Origin: Anthopleura xanthogrammica
Lineage: Eukaryota; Cnidaria; Anthozoa; Actiniaria; Actiniidae
DNA: 64,000 nt
Assembly: GCA_964019055.1 (NCBI GenBank)
Contig: OZ025211.1
Location: forward strand, 9,306,400-9,370,399
Direction of reading: 5' to 3'
This document shows positions 37,901 to 44,549 of the stretch, one piece after another. Each line of letters starts with the position of its first letter. The stretch's first letter is position 1. The notes below the pieces were generated by a model. The model saw only the letters and a program-made list of their open reading frames with translations, had not been told where the DNA came from and ran no database searches. Both the position numbers and the translations under genes were made by a program.

Positions 37901-40900
37901 CAGGACGTGCGAATGCATTGAAGGATGGTCGGGCAAGACTTGTGAAATAGGTGAGTGTACTTATAAGGGAGAAAATGCTGAAAAATGGGACATTTCATAT
38001 TATTATTTATTAATTTAATTGCTTTTTTTTAGGACAATGCAGCAATTGTTCTCTCCTGCATGGCAAGTGCATCACTGGTTTTTGTCACTGTAATACAGGT
38101 TGGGAAGGAGAAAATTGCGATCAGGAAGGTAAATTGAATTAGAAGAAATCTTTGAGCAATTTGAGTCAAAGATTATATAGATGGTCCTGAAAGAGGGGGG
38201 GGGGGGGGGGGGGATCTTAATCCCATTTTCTAGCCCAAAATTTTCCAAAATACCTGTCCCAGTCATGCAATATCTCAGGCCGAGTTATAGAGTTAGAGTT
38301 AGAGATTATGCAAAAATCCCAATCCCAGTAATGGCTAAATCCCAGTCCCAGCGCATGAAATCCCATTTCCCCAGTCCAATAAAAAGACAAATCCCAGATC
38401 CCATTTTACTCCTTCAGGATCCTCTATATATTGGTCGATTCACAAACCATACACAAGATAAATTAATGTTTGAAAATGATTCATCCATGTAGATGCCTTA
38501 ATTCTTTTTATTAAAATACAGCCACATGTTTTAATCAAAACAACTGTACAAGTCCCCTTCATGGCAAATGCAAAACAACTGACGTCTGTCTTTGCAATGA
38601 TGGATTTACAGGTAAATAGTTGACGTATTCTGTATCTAATATACAGTTCAGAATATTACAACAAGTCTCAAATGCAATTTACCAAATGCAATTCAACCAG
38701 AAAGTTTATACCTCCTTGATTCAATTTGAGTAGGCATTATTAACTATATGGACTATTGCTTACCGTAGTCCTCTTGAACCCTAAGTGTAATTCTTGATAT
38801 CAATGGCTTAAGTGTATGTCATGCTTTTCCTGAATAGTAGTGTTCGTAAAAGTCATACTTTAAACGTTTAACTATATTGGTTCTATCATGAGATTCATGT
38901 ATGTAAAAAATGCATGGACAGTTTGATTTTTGTAGCTGAAGTTTATACTTTTGATGTCAACTTCCATTTTCCCCCAACCAAACCCAGCCATAAACTACCT
39001 CGTAATTTTATTGTTATCGATTTTAACTTTGTTTTACTTATCTTCTTAAAAAGGAAATGACTGTAGCATTATACCTACATGTTATGAAGCTGCAAATTGT
39101 TCTTCCCATGGAGTCTGCGTTGATTTTGACGTTTGCAAATGCCACAAAGACTGGACTGGTAAAAACTGCTCCAAATTTTCATGCTACGATCTGTCCTTCT
39201 GTTCAGGTATCAATTTTTCAAAACTAATAGCTTTATATAGGCAAATATTAACAAGCTACAACTAAGAATTGTCGTCAGCACTATTGTATGTTTGTTTGCC
39301 ATTGACGGGTTGTAGCTATGTTATATAGTTTTACTACGCCTTTATAGCATTGTTTACTACCACGCACTCATCGACCACTATCATACTGACATTTTGGTTG
39401 TTATCAATGGATGTCATGTAACAGTTGTATGGCAAGTTTTCAATTGAAATGTAGGATCGTGAAAGGCAGTTTTTGCATTTGAGCTTCTAATAAACTGATA
39501 AGATTCCTTCATCTAAATAAGAAAGAAAATTGAATCGCGAAGCATACTGCTAGTAGTAATAGTAAGTGGCCATAATGTAAACGGCCTAAAATTAAATCGC
39601 GAAGCATGCTGCTAGTAGTAATAGTAAGTGGCCATAATGTTAACGGCCTAAAATTTAATTGCCAATCTGTATCAGATGCGACTCATCCCAAGAACGATTC
39701 GGGTCGTTCCTTTTGTACAATTCTGCCAACTCTTTCCATATTCTGTCAGCCAAATTTGGTTACCTAGCCTTACAACCATTTACCTTAAATTGCCTTAGGT
39801 CATGGTCAGTGCGTAAACCTCTACGAATGTAAGTGTGACCGGGGATGGACAGGAGTTAGTTGTGGTGTTCCCGACTGCCCAAACGTTAACCAGTGCTCTC
39901 AAAATGGAGACTGCATATCAAGCAATAATTGCAAGTGTAAACCTGGATTTCAGGGGAAAGACTGTAGCATGCCTTCCGACTGCTCGTCTTTATCCAACTG
40001 CAGCAATCATGGCATTTGTGAAAATACGGATGGGAAAAATTCAACATGCAGGTAAAAGAATACTTTTGAATTAATTTACTCAATCTTTTTTACGGTTCTG
40101 TACGTTTACCAATAATATAAAAAGTGATTAAAAATGCAACATCCTTTTTTCGACATTTGGTATAATCCAACGAGGTACACTTGAGTCACATTGCAAACCG
40201 TTGAACACCCTTTATTAAGCGGACAACAGGCTAGCTCCCGACGTTGTCCGCTTAAATAAGAGGCATGGTTGTACATTCATAGGTTAGTGCCTGAAATAGT
40301 TTATAGATCATTTATAGATCATTATTACCTTACAGATGCCGGATAGTTTTTGATGTTATAATCTTTGCCCAGCTTCTTTTAAGATCACGACATAACATGA
40401 TCGTGATCTACTGAGAAAGGAATTCCTTCTTACAATCACACTTACTAAGGAATGTCTTTCTGGTCTGTCTTACTTTATCTTAGCTTCTATAATACAAGTC
40501 CAATTAGTTAAGGGTATTACTCCAGTGACATCCCGGAGCTATATCAGCCTCTTTTGTTATCAGTATTTACCACTTTCACACGTTTCTTTTTTTATCATCT
40601 TTTTTTATTAGGTGCTATTCCGGATTCAGTGGCCCAACATGTAATGAAACTTCTTGTGCAGAAGTCAGTAACTGTACCAACCATGGAGAATGCATTGATG
40701 CTAACCTCTGTAACTGTACCATTGGATACAGTGGGTATGATTGCAGCAACTTTTCCTGTGAGGTGTTGAATTTCTGTTCAGGTATTTAGCAAATAACATA
40801 ATGTGTACACTGCAAGGGCTGATCGAGGGGTTATATTTAGTGGCCAACTATTCCCCTTTGGAGTTGAAAAATAATAAGAATAAGGGTTAAGGTAAAACCT

Positions 40901-42808
40901 GAAAAGGACGCTATGTGATACCTCTCTATAGGTAGCAGTCACCCCCTTTAAATTGATCTGGATCCGTAACTGCACTGCGTCAGACGTATTTAGTTTTAGA
41001 ATTGAAAGTGATAAAAGCCAGAGCTTTATTAGGAGGAATGTTTACCTCAAACGACTAGCCTCTTAGAAAACACATTCCTAGATCAATAAAGAGAAAGGGT
41101 AGAACGCAGCTGCTGGGAACAGAGCAGGGCGCAAATTAAAATACAGGACACAAGGTTCAGTAATTGCAAGTTTTTGAAGACATATTCCAAAAAACTAAAT
41201 ACACACTGATTTGGCTCTGAAAAATTGCTTTCTTTGATAATCTTAAATATTTAACAAATAGAGACAAAATTCGTTTTTCCTCTTTAGGACGTGGCGAATG
41301 CATCGAATATGATGTTTGCAAGTGTTCAGGCTTGTGGTATGGAGCCGCCTGCACCATTCCAAACTGTAATGCTTATAAAAACTGCTCTCAAAAAGGGGAC
41401 TGCATCGCGCCAAACACTTGTGAATGCTACAGGGGATACGATGGCCAGTACTGTGATCAACTGGCTCCACCAAACCTTCATTCCCCAGTTTTTAACCTCA
41501 CAGTTTTTAACTTTACTTTTAACGAGAATTTGCCTGCCGGAACACCAATAGGAATGGTTGTCGCTAACGATTCTGATACCGGTCGCAATGGAAAAATATT
41601 ATATTCTCTTGTTTCAAATCGACACAGTCGTTTATTTCTTTTAAACAGCTTCTCTGGAGCTCTGTCGCCGGGAGTAGTTTTCGACTATGAAAATTTTCAA
41701 GATCCGACTTTTAAAATCGAGGTAATTGCATCAGACGATGGCTTTCCGCAAAAGTTCACCAAAACAAACGCATTTATAACCATTAAAGACATAAATGATA
41801 ACTGTCCAGTCTTTAATGAGTATCCAACCTCCATCGATAAAACAATGCTTTACATTAATGATTTGAATTTCGAGCTTTTCTCGGTCGCTGCCACTGATGC
41901 TGACAGTGACGAAAATGGATATGTGACCTACGGCATTATTCCACCGAGTATGCAACGTTATTTTGCAATCGATCCCTACAATGGTACCATAACTACAGAG
42001 GATATACTTCAACCAGATGTATATAACTTTGATGTCGTTGCAACAGACTACGGAAACCCTCCCTGTGAATCAAAGAAGGCTGTAAAGCTAACTGTTCTTT
42101 CGACAGAGGATAAAACACCTACTACCGAAAAACCATCAACAACTACAACTACAACTTCTACCATTCCTACAACTGCCAAAAGAACAACTCAAGAAACAGA
42201 GAGACCTAAATCAACAGGTACTCTTTTCTACCTTTTTTTTTTTTACTGCCATTCTCCCTTTTCTTTAAATGGTTCCTTCTTTCCTTCCTCGCTCGCTTCT
42301 TCTCTCGCACTATACATTCTTGCTACCCTCCCTCCCTCCCTCCGGCCCTTCTTCCGTTTCTTTGTGTTTAGCTTCTGCAATTACTCATGCAATCGTTTGC
42401 TCGTTTAATCACTTGTTTATTAAATAATTTAGTCATTAATTCTGTGCCTGTCTGTTCTTTCTTTACGTTGCTTCCTTGTTTACTTGATACTTCGACTAAC
42501 GATTTAATTTTTTAATAGATGGCCACAGAACCACAAGTACTTCATCCATCCCTTCCTTTTCAACAACAACAGCAACAACAACAGTTATAGCTCAAGCGAC
42601 CGAACAACCCGTAGTCTCCGATACGTTAAAGATCGTTGGTTTTGCTATACTTGGTGCCATTATTGTGGCTGTTGTTTTCTCCATATTGCTATGGCGATTT
42701 TGTTGTCGCAAGCCAATTCCCAAAAACAAAGTTGGCATTCAAAACACAGGATTCAGTGGTGAAGTAGAAATGAGGCCTATTGGAGTTCCCGGGCCCATAA
42801 ATACTTAG
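7639..42808 (+). CDS. Giant mosaic single-pass receptor, Bark beetle/Anakonda-like, 41 coding exons, 4,716 aa
   Basis: Predicted type I membrane adhesion protein. Coding exons: 7639-7738, 7830-8348, 9655-10139, 10744-10993, 11229-14156, 16721-19399, 19797-19913, 20000-20356, 20935-21762, 22043-22140, 22436-22564, 22959-23049, 23550-23728, 23999-24205, 24661-24768, 26072-26357, 26530-26724, 27202-27442, 27769-27922, 28331-28513, 28970-29151, 29753-29885, 30662-30763, 31339-31510, 32173-32392, 32737-32767, 32880-33039, 33781-33918, 34399-34594, 35758-35906, 36094-36288, 36376-36524, 37266-37383, 37861-37950, 38033-38128, 38522-38611, 39054-39206, 39799-40051, 40612-40781, 41288-42217, 42519-42808. 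All junctions are GT-AG except one GC-AG, all phases agree, and the total divides by three. Triple SRCR plus beta-helix followed by a C-type lectin-like domain is the Bark/Anakonda plan; in Drosophila that protein organises tricellular junctions. The vWD, EGF and cadherin C-terminus is extra. One gene rather than two is inferred from uninterrupted phase and a single terminal membrane segment. Confidence 0.88.
7830..10139 (+). CDS. Exons 2-3: beta-rich module and SRCR domain 1
   Basis: Residues about 34-368. Residues 40-105 form a module ([20 protein letters not shown], then PGVQLLF and [16 protein letters not shown]) that recurs before each of the three SRCR domains. SRCR 1 spans roughly residues 121-217, from IRLVDG through WGVICADHW and ACRHLGF to IGIECVG. 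It has six cysteines, and its last two lie either side of the exon 2/3 junction (phase 1). Exon 3 continues into the first beta-helix strands (ITLxNS-like turns, several NxS/T sites). SRCR domains bind proteins or carbohydrates in the extracellular space. The intron between the two exons holds a 706-bp MITE. Confidence 0.85.
8694..9407. mobile_element. TTAA-flanked MITE, copy 1 (intron 2)
   Basis: Element 8698-9403 (706 bp) begins GGTATCAGGATA and ends TATCCTGATACC, with TTAA directly outside each end (8694-8697, 9404-9407). Longer subterminal stretches also pair (cattttctgaaagctaaata with tatttagctttcagaaaatg). A second copy lies at 46878-47583. A TTAA target is typical of piggyBac and Kolobok transposons. 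No transposase frame is present. Confidence 0.8.
10140..10743. other. Intron 3
   Basis: No repeat or gene recognised; ordinary AT-rich intron with donor GTTTGT and acceptor caaacag. Confidence 0.6.
10744..12800 (+). CDS. Exon 4 and first part of exon 5: right-handed beta-helix 1
   Basis: Residues about 369-975. Exon 4 (10744-10993) joins exon 5 at phase 1. From residue 452 onward the chain is a run of parallel beta-helix (PbH1-type) rungs of about 22-25 residues, each with a short hydrophobic strand, an N/G-rich turn and a glycine (for example [41 protein letters not shown]). The helix closes with NASHNWWG at residue about 948. That WWG signature closes all three helices of this protein. Exon 5 is 2,928 nt, the longest in the gene. 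Confidence 0.85.
12880..14156 (+). CDS. Second part of exon 5: module 2, divergent SRCR 2, start of helix 2
   Basis: Module 2 ([19 protein letters not shown], about residue 1025) leads into SRCR 2, residues about 1081-1176 ([19 protein letters not shown] to VLQVKCK). All six cysteines are kept, but the usual acidic-aromatic motif after the first cysteine is replaced by CVQRYF and the CRxLG motif by CNHFNM. Its fold is probably kept and its ligand surface changed. The exon ends with a beta-rich stretch and a consensus donor in phase 1. Confidence 0.82.
14577..15050 (+). pseudogene. Coiled-coil ORF fragment with frameshift in intron 5
   Basis: An open reading with protein-like composition starts about 14577 ([20 protein letters not shown]), continues through [20 protein letters not shown] and [20 protein letters not shown], and loses frame in an A-run near 14980. 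It then resumes one frame over as [20 protein letters not shown]. The heptad pattern indicates a coiled coil. No domain recognised. It is probably a decayed retrocopy or a transposon-linked ORF. Confidence 0.5.
15298..15350. repeat. (AT)n microsatellite
   Basis: About 26 uninterrupted AT units immediately left of a foldback arm. Confidence 0.95.
15437..15506. repeat. 12-bp tandem repeat, unit ACTGATCAAGAC
   Basis: About six consecutive, nearly perfect units, each containing the palindrome TGATCA. Confidence 0.9.
15664..15735 (-). mobile_element. tRNA-derived SINE head
   Basis: On the minus strand, a polymerase III A box TAGTTTAGTTGG (15724-15713) and a perfect B box GGTTCGAGTCC (15680-15670) are spaced as in a tRNA. 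The sequence does not form a complete tRNA acceptor stem, so this is a tRNA-derived SINE rather than a tRNA gene. An A/T-rich tail follows. Confidence 0.65.
15853..16720. other. Intron 5, 3' part
   Basis: No gene recognised. Short AT runs and one short open frame (16234-16419) without a known domain; pyrimidine tract before the acceptor at 16720. Confidence 0.5.
16721..19399 (+). CDS. Exon 6: beta-helix 2, module 3 and SRCR domain 3
   Basis: Residues 1428-2320 in a single 2,679-nt exon. The beta-helix rungs ([30 protein letters not shown]) end in NANESWWG at residue about 1835. Module 3 follows ([37 protein letters not shown]). SRCR 3 covers residues about 1973-2078 ([36 protein letters not shown]) with six cysteines, and is the most canonical of the three. 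Acceptor at ttccatag, phase 1 in; donor GTATGT, phase 1 out. Confidence 0.86.
19550..19573. repeat. Poly-G tract in intron 6
   Basis: About 22 consecutive G residues, preceding the duplicated exon 7 segment. Confidence 0.9.
19692..19762 (+). pseudogene. Degenerate tandem copy of the 5' part of exon 7
   Basis: A segment of about 105 bp, polypyrimidine tract and acceptor included, occurs twice in a row: about 19651-19755 and again ending in exon 7. In the first copy a one-base length difference (gcaaaaaatgttcc against ggcaaaatgttcc) shifts the frame to a stop, and there is no convincing donor. It therefore carries a usable-looking acceptor (ttttgttttag) but cannot act as a coding exon. Confidence 0.65.
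19797..21762 (+). CDS. Exons 7-9: beta-rich linker and beta-helix 3
   Basis: Residues 2321-2754. Exon 7 (19797-19913) and exon 8 (20000-20356) encode a cysteine-poor beta-rich domain ([31 protein letters not shown]). It resembles the segments that follow SRCR 2 and SRCR 3, so it probably belongs to the repeat unit. Exon 9 (20935-21762) gives the third beta-helix ([27 protein letters not shown]), ending in NATDNWWG at residue about 2714. Exon 7 is the least certain: its donor is GTCTGT and it lies beside a degenerate copy, but its phase fits on both sides. Confidence 0.75.
20357..20934. other. Intron 8
   Basis: No repeat family or gene recognised. Confidence 0.55.
22043..23049 (+). CDS. Exons 10-12: C-type lectin-like domain
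   Basis: Residues about 2755-2860. Landmarks: [17 protein letters not shown], then the alpha-1 motif [20 protein letters not shown], then [10 protein letters not shown], and a closing [11 protein letters not shown]. These four parts are typical of a long-form C-type lectin fold. The calcium-site EPN/QPD and WND motifs are not seen; the core has WITGST where a sugar-binding loop would run. It is therefore probably a protein-binding lectin-like domain. A domain of this type follows the third beta-helix in Bark/Anakonda as well, which supports the homology. Confidence 0.82.
22148..22292. repeat. (CCATCTAC)n microsatellite in intron 10
   Basis: About 14 units of an 8-bp repeat, then CCAT units. 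It begins a few bases after the exon 10 donor. Confidence 0.92.
23085..23505. repeat. Polypyrimidine (CTTT/CCTT) tract in intron 12
   Basis: Degenerate CTTC/CTTT/CTTG units over about 420 bp, almost filling the intron before the first EGF exon. Confidence 0.92.
23550..23728 (+). CDS. Exon 13: two EGF-like repeats
   Basis: Residues 2861-2920. Two consecutive EGF-like modules with tenascin/teneurin-style spacing: [19 protein letters not shown] then GWTGSDC, and [15 protein letters not shown]. No calcium-binding DxD/N consensus is seen, so these look like the non-calcium type. The acceptor follows a 400-bp pyrimidine tract. Confidence 0.82.
23999..24205 (+). CDS. Exon 14: PSI (plexin-semaphorin-integrin) domain
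   Basis: Residues 2921-2989, a phase 0-0 exon. The pattern [20 protein letters not shown] followed by GQCLPG is the PSI signature: clustered cysteines with CGWC at the core. PSI domains are small disulphide-knotted spacers that orient neighbouring ligand-binding domains. Confidence 0.78.
24366..24393. repeat. Poly-C tract in intron 14
   Basis: A run of C residues in an otherwise featureless 455-bp intron. Confidence 0.9.
24661..27922 (+). CDS. Exons 15-19: cysteine-rich linker and two copies of an unassigned domain
   Basis: Residues 2990-3317. Exon 15 is cysteine-rich ([19 protein letters not shown]) and may be a second PSI-like knot running into exon 16. Exons 16-17 and 18-19 then encode two related copies: [18 protein letters not shown] with [20 protein letters not shown], and [20 protein letters not shown] with [20 protein letters not shown]. 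Each copy ends in an acidic tail ([26 protein letters not shown]). I do not recognise the domain. Exon 19 ends at a GC donor (AAG then GCAAGT), the only frame-compatible choice. Confidence 0.72.
25120..25420 (+). repeat. Dispersed palindromic repeat family, copy 3 (intron 15)
   Basis: It opens with a near-perfect palindrome, gtgttgtatcagatatacaa pairing with ttgtatatctgatacaacac around ccacgagccgaaggcgagtga. It then continues with the same segment as 5405-5610. The rest of intron 15 (25421-26071) shows no gene; a piece near 25785-25865 resembles 46065-46115 and may be another dispersed repeat. Confidence 0.72.
26756..27057. repeat. Pentanucleotide array (TGTGC)n in intron 17
   Basis: About 60 perfect 5-bp units, followed by about six TGTGA units to 27088. 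A 5-bp period gives a 15-nt coding period without stops, so all three frames are open on both strands. These are not genes. Confidence 0.97.
28331..32767 (+). CDS. Exons 20-26: furin-type site and unassigned beta-rich region
   Basis: Residues 3318-3658 over seven exons, the last only 31 nt. Exon 20 carries the basic run RRHVRRKR (ends about residue 3360), a strong furin-type processing site. The region downstream has few cysteines and many alternating hydrophobic/polar stretches ([65 protein letters not shown]), plus a basic segment [18 protein letters not shown]. It may be one all-beta domain. I do not recognise it; a comparable region precedes the vWD domain in some vWD/EGF proteins, but I cannot confirm a match. 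All seven junctions keep the frame. Confidence 0.75.
28520..28960. repeat. Polypyrimidine (CTCCT/TCCTA) tract in intron 20
   Basis: Degenerate pyrimidine-rich sequence fills the intron between the furin-site exon and exon 21. Confidence 0.85.
29430..29725. repeat. hAT-like MITE remnants and poly-C in intron 21
   Basis: The sequence gcccctccctggatccgccc at 29698-29717, with related inverted pieces at about 29430 and 29546 (catgggcggat), resembles a terminal motif (CAGGGGCGGATCCAGG) common in hAT-type MITEs of animals. Poly-C at 29679-29694. Confidence 0.4.
29979..30393 (+). mobile_element. 5'-truncated LINE with poly-A tail and 12-bp target duplication (intron 22)
   Basis: An open frame at 30017-30379 encodes the C-terminal end of a non-LTR reverse transcriptase ORF: a zf-RVT-type cysteine/histidine cluster ([19 protein letters not shown], then QFW). 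It ends in a poly-A tail at 30350-30373. GTGTTCTAACGG flanks the insert at 29979-29990 and 30382-30393. Truncation, tail and duplication together show target-primed insertion. The reverse transcriptase catalytic domain is absent, so the copy is dead. Confidence 0.85.
31085..31300. repeat. Cluster of palindromes built on GGTCCATAACTTACGGTACGGACC
   Basis: The word occurs forward at about 31090, reverse-complemented at about 31174 and forward again (one change) at about 31270. A separate hairpin, tatggcccgcgcg pairing with cgcgcttgggccata, lies at 31221-31252. The cluster ends about 40 bp before the exon 24 acceptor. Confidence 0.75.
31910..31993. repeat. (TTA)n microsatellite in intron 24
   Basis: About 28 uninterrupted TTA units. 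Confidence 0.95.
32447..32634. repeat. (CATC)n microsatellite in intron 25
   Basis: About 40 CATC units preceded by CATG-containing variants. A 4-bp period leaves several frames open on both strands; none is a gene. Confidence 0.95.
32880..33880 (+). CDS. Exon 27 and start of exon 28: EGF-like modules before the vWD domain
   Basis: Residues about 3659-3738. Exon 27 has scattered cysteines ending in [16 protein letters not shown]; exon 28 begins [12 protein letters not shown] and [13 protein letters not shown]. These are EGF-like C-terminal halves. The first lacks the usual first-cysteine spacing, so the count is either one degraded and one intact module or two short ones. The intron between them holds three SINE-like units. 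Confidence 0.7.
33110..33612 (+). mobile_element. Three tandem SINE-like units (intron 27)
   Basis: Three related units of about 200 bp, the last shorter. Each has a tRNA-like head ending in a B-box-like motif (33167-33177 ggtttcgatcc; about 33374 ggttaaatcc; 33580-33590 ggttcaatccc), then ccaaaccaaca, a tail containing gaaacactgc, and caattaggga/acggaataggcttta. The A-box region is recognisable in unit 1 (ttagcttagtcggttgggc). No mature tRNA fold is complete. Confidence 0.6.
33781..37383 (+). CDS. Exons 28-33: von Willebrand factor D domain, mucin-4/SUSD2 type
   Basis: Residues about 3740-4026. The domain opens with [20 protein letters not shown], continues [17 protein letters not shown] and [15 protein letters not shown], and closes with [14 protein letters not shown] and SWKDSN. 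GDPHxxTFDG and GxxGxxxGDPSxD are diagnostic for vWD; the following SW and the absence of the CGLC cysteine motif resemble the SUSD2/mucin-4/Mesh class rather than the multimerising vWF class. Acidic residues of the calcium site (GDP, DGDPSND) are present. Six exons with phases 1, 2, 1, 1, 0, 1 encode it. Confidence 0.83.
33919..34398. other. Intron 28
   Basis: No family recognised; a short (GATGAT)n-like run near 34196-34225. Confidence 0.5.
34711..35482. mobile_element. Foldback element with ~85-bp arms (intron 29)
   Basis: The left arm starts gttacagcaataaccgtt and includes cgcgatccgccgtttcaaaa and cttttgcgagccgtcaatca. The right arm (about 35395-35482) is its inverted copy ending aacggttattgctgtaac. 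No protein frame inside; no clear target duplication. Confidence 0.75.
36538..36911. mobile_element. 374-bp MITE with 16-bp inverted ends (intron 32)
   Basis: GCCTGGTTCTCACTAG (36538-36553) pairs perfectly with CTAGTGAGAACCAGGC (36896-36911). The interior is a degenerate tandem of pieces like aaaagtaccccttttatat. No coding frame. Confidence 0.7.
37384..37860. other. Intron 33
   Basis: Nothing recognised. Confidence 0.5.
37861..41462 (+). CDS. Exons 34-40 (5' part): array of ten EGF-like repeats
   Basis: Residues about 4027-4365. Ten repeats of about 31-34 residues share the pattern C-x(3-6)-C-(S/T)-x-HG-x-C-x-(5-8)-C-x-C-x(2)-G-(W/F/Y)-x-G-x(2)-C, for example [24 protein letters not shown] and CSGRGECI. 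Most carry N-linked sites next to the second cysteine (NCS, NCT). Exons 34, 35 and 36 are 90, 96 and 90 nt, phase 1-1; exon 34 and exon 35 each encode one repeat, while the third repeat ends at the start of exon 37. Later exons split repeats between cysteines. This is a rod-like spacer related to teneurin/tenascin EGFs. Confidence 0.87.
38198..38213. repeat. Poly-G tract in intron 35
   Basis: Run of G residues. The following 200 bp has repeated atcccagtccca-like words, a degenerate simple repeat. Confidence 0.8.
39533..39656. repeat. 62-bp tandem duplication in intron 37
   Basis: Two adjacent units (39533-39594, 39595-39656) beginning aatcgcgaagcat and ending cggcctaaaatt; they differ at about three positions. 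Confidence 0.88.
40052..40611. other. Introns 38-39
   Basis: No gene or recognised repeat in intron 38, nor in intron 39 (40782-41287). Confidence 0.5.
41470..42110 (+). CDS. Exon 40 (middle): two cadherin repeats
   Basis: Residues about 4372-4585. Repeat 1 contains [47 protein letters not shown] and the linker DINDNCPVF. Repeat 2 contains [43 protein letters not shown]. The ND, DxD, DYE and DxNDN calcium ligands of repeat 1 are present; repeat 2 keeps DAD but lacks a following DxNDN, as expected for a membrane-proximal last repeat. EGF repeats, both cadherin repeats and the stalk share one 930-nt exon without introns. Confidence 0.87.
42111..42808 (+). CDS. Exon 40 end and exon 41: threonine-rich stalk, transmembrane helix, short tail
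   Basis: Residues about 4586-4716. A mucin-like stretch of Thr/Ser/Pro ([31 protein letters not shown]) precedes one hydrophobic helix, [20 protein letters not shown] (about 4659-4678). It is stopped by WRFCCRK, whose paired cysteines could be palmitoylated. The cytoplasmic tail is about 37 residues ([17 protein letters not shown], ending GPINT). No PDZ-binding C-terminus or tyrosine motif is evident. The stop is TAG at 42806-42808. Confidence 0.87.
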
Positions 42809-43175
42809 AAACAAAGTACATCTTTTTATTTTAAAGGGTGAATATTGCATTTATACACGCTTTGTAAATACGCACAGGCCACTGTAGTAGCTAACTGCTA
42901 AAGCGTTGCTGAATTAACCATTCGAGGTTGAGGGAAGAAGTAGACGCCATCTTTGAAATAAGTTATCCTAAAAAAGTCTCGCAGTGCACTGCAATACATC
43001 TAAAGCTACGGACACACGGTGCAACATTGCGCGCATGCAGGGTTAGTGTACTCAAGTGTAATACAAGGTTATTTACATATGATATGCTTAAACTATACTT
43101 TAGAACTACTGATTTTCAAGATCAGTGCATACATAGATACTAAATATAAATAAAACCTTATTGAAGTAGAGTGTT
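42809..43175 (+). terminator. 3' UTR with polyadenylation signal AATAAA
   Basis: AATAAA at 43149-43154 is the first canonical signal after the stop, about 340 nt downstream. The end of the transcript near 43170 is inferred. The gene ends tail-to-tail with the minus-strand PAN-domain gene. Confidence 0.5.
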
Positions 43176-44549
43176 TAGGCCTTTTTCAGCTGTTTTAGTC
43201 TACCAACAAGAATGAAAAGAAAAGAGGGATTTCGGCAGCATATGCATTTCAGGCCACGTTTCATTCCCTTGAGTATTATTTCTGTCATTTATTAGTAATG
43301 ATTAAATTATTTGGATACAAATTTTATTCTCAAGAAAAAGGAATCGAAAGAAAAGCATAGCAGTTCAGAGTTGAATATTGAGGAAACTATAATTTATCAA
43401 AGCAGTTATGGACATGTATATAGGAATGCAAGGTCGCACGACTGTTTTTGTGGATTAAAATTCGGGGACAAAGGAACACTGCAGGTTTTTATTTCTGCGA
43501 TAGAGCCGCAATACACATACTTGTGGCAGTCGCCTGGATAGGAATAGGATTTATTCTTAGTTTTTCCCATACAGAAAGTTGAAGCATCGAATGCTGCGAC
43601 AAGATGACGCTAAAAAATGGATCAAAAACATAAAATGAGATAAAATAAAAAGCTTCTGAGGGGACTTATTCTTCTATGAAAATATGAGTCTTATTTTTAA
43701 GTTCAGTTTAAAAAATATGTAAACAAATTGCAGGCATCAGCTTATTGCGTAGGTCAAAATTAAACTAGTGTTATTTCAATCCGTTTAGAAACTTCTAGAA
43801 AAAGTTCTTTATGATGATTATTTAATCAGTGGTTCTTTGTTAGGATATAATTTAAGAATGACTGAATTAGGGTTTCAGTTTCTATGAAGCCTACAAAAAA
43901 ATGTTTATCGTAACAAAAGTTATTCTCGATAGTTTCTTCCGAAAGATTTGGTAATAATATTGAGAATCAGTTCTTGTATTAAATTAAAACATGAGTTTCA
44001 AATATTTTTGAAACACGAGACTGATAAACAAGTGAGTCAGTATAGTAGCTCCAATGGTGAGGGCGTGAGTGAGCGACTCAAAAATACAATTTAATTTCGT
44101 CAACTAATTACGATCTTGAAACTTTCGTCCGTCCGAGTCTATCAAATCAACGAGTTCTGGCTGGTTTAGCTAAGTCAATTGATTGATTATTTGGATCTTC
44201 CAAAATTAGGTAGAATCTTTCAAAATTAGCGATAGGAAACCTACTTGTTAATTTTTCTAGAGGATTCTATGGAAAAATAGATTCGGATATGGAAAATTAG
44301 CTTTACAGATCTCGCTGCGTGAGCCGACAAAACACTGCAAGAGAATTAGTTGATCCTCCATCTATACCTGACACTTTCAAAAAAGCATGTGAAAGATCGA
44401 GAAGCTGAAAAGTCATCAATCGAATTGATGTTGATTTCCACAGATGTAGGTTTAATTATTTATTTTTTCTATAATTGCTTTTCACTTTATATCATGAGAA
44501 ACTTTTTATAGAGAATTTTCCGTCACACGATTGTTTACAGGCGAATTTG
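43176..44549. other. Intergenic between convergent genes
   Basis: No gene supported. One 76-codon plus-strand frame (43311-43541) has no recognised domain. It may contain 3' exons of the minus-strand PAN gene that I could not identify. Confidence 0.45.

Noticed and set aside
43311..43541. 76-codon plus-strand frame downstream of the giant gene
   Set aside because: It lies after the polyadenylation signal, has no signal or domain, and its codon make-up is that of intergenic DNA.
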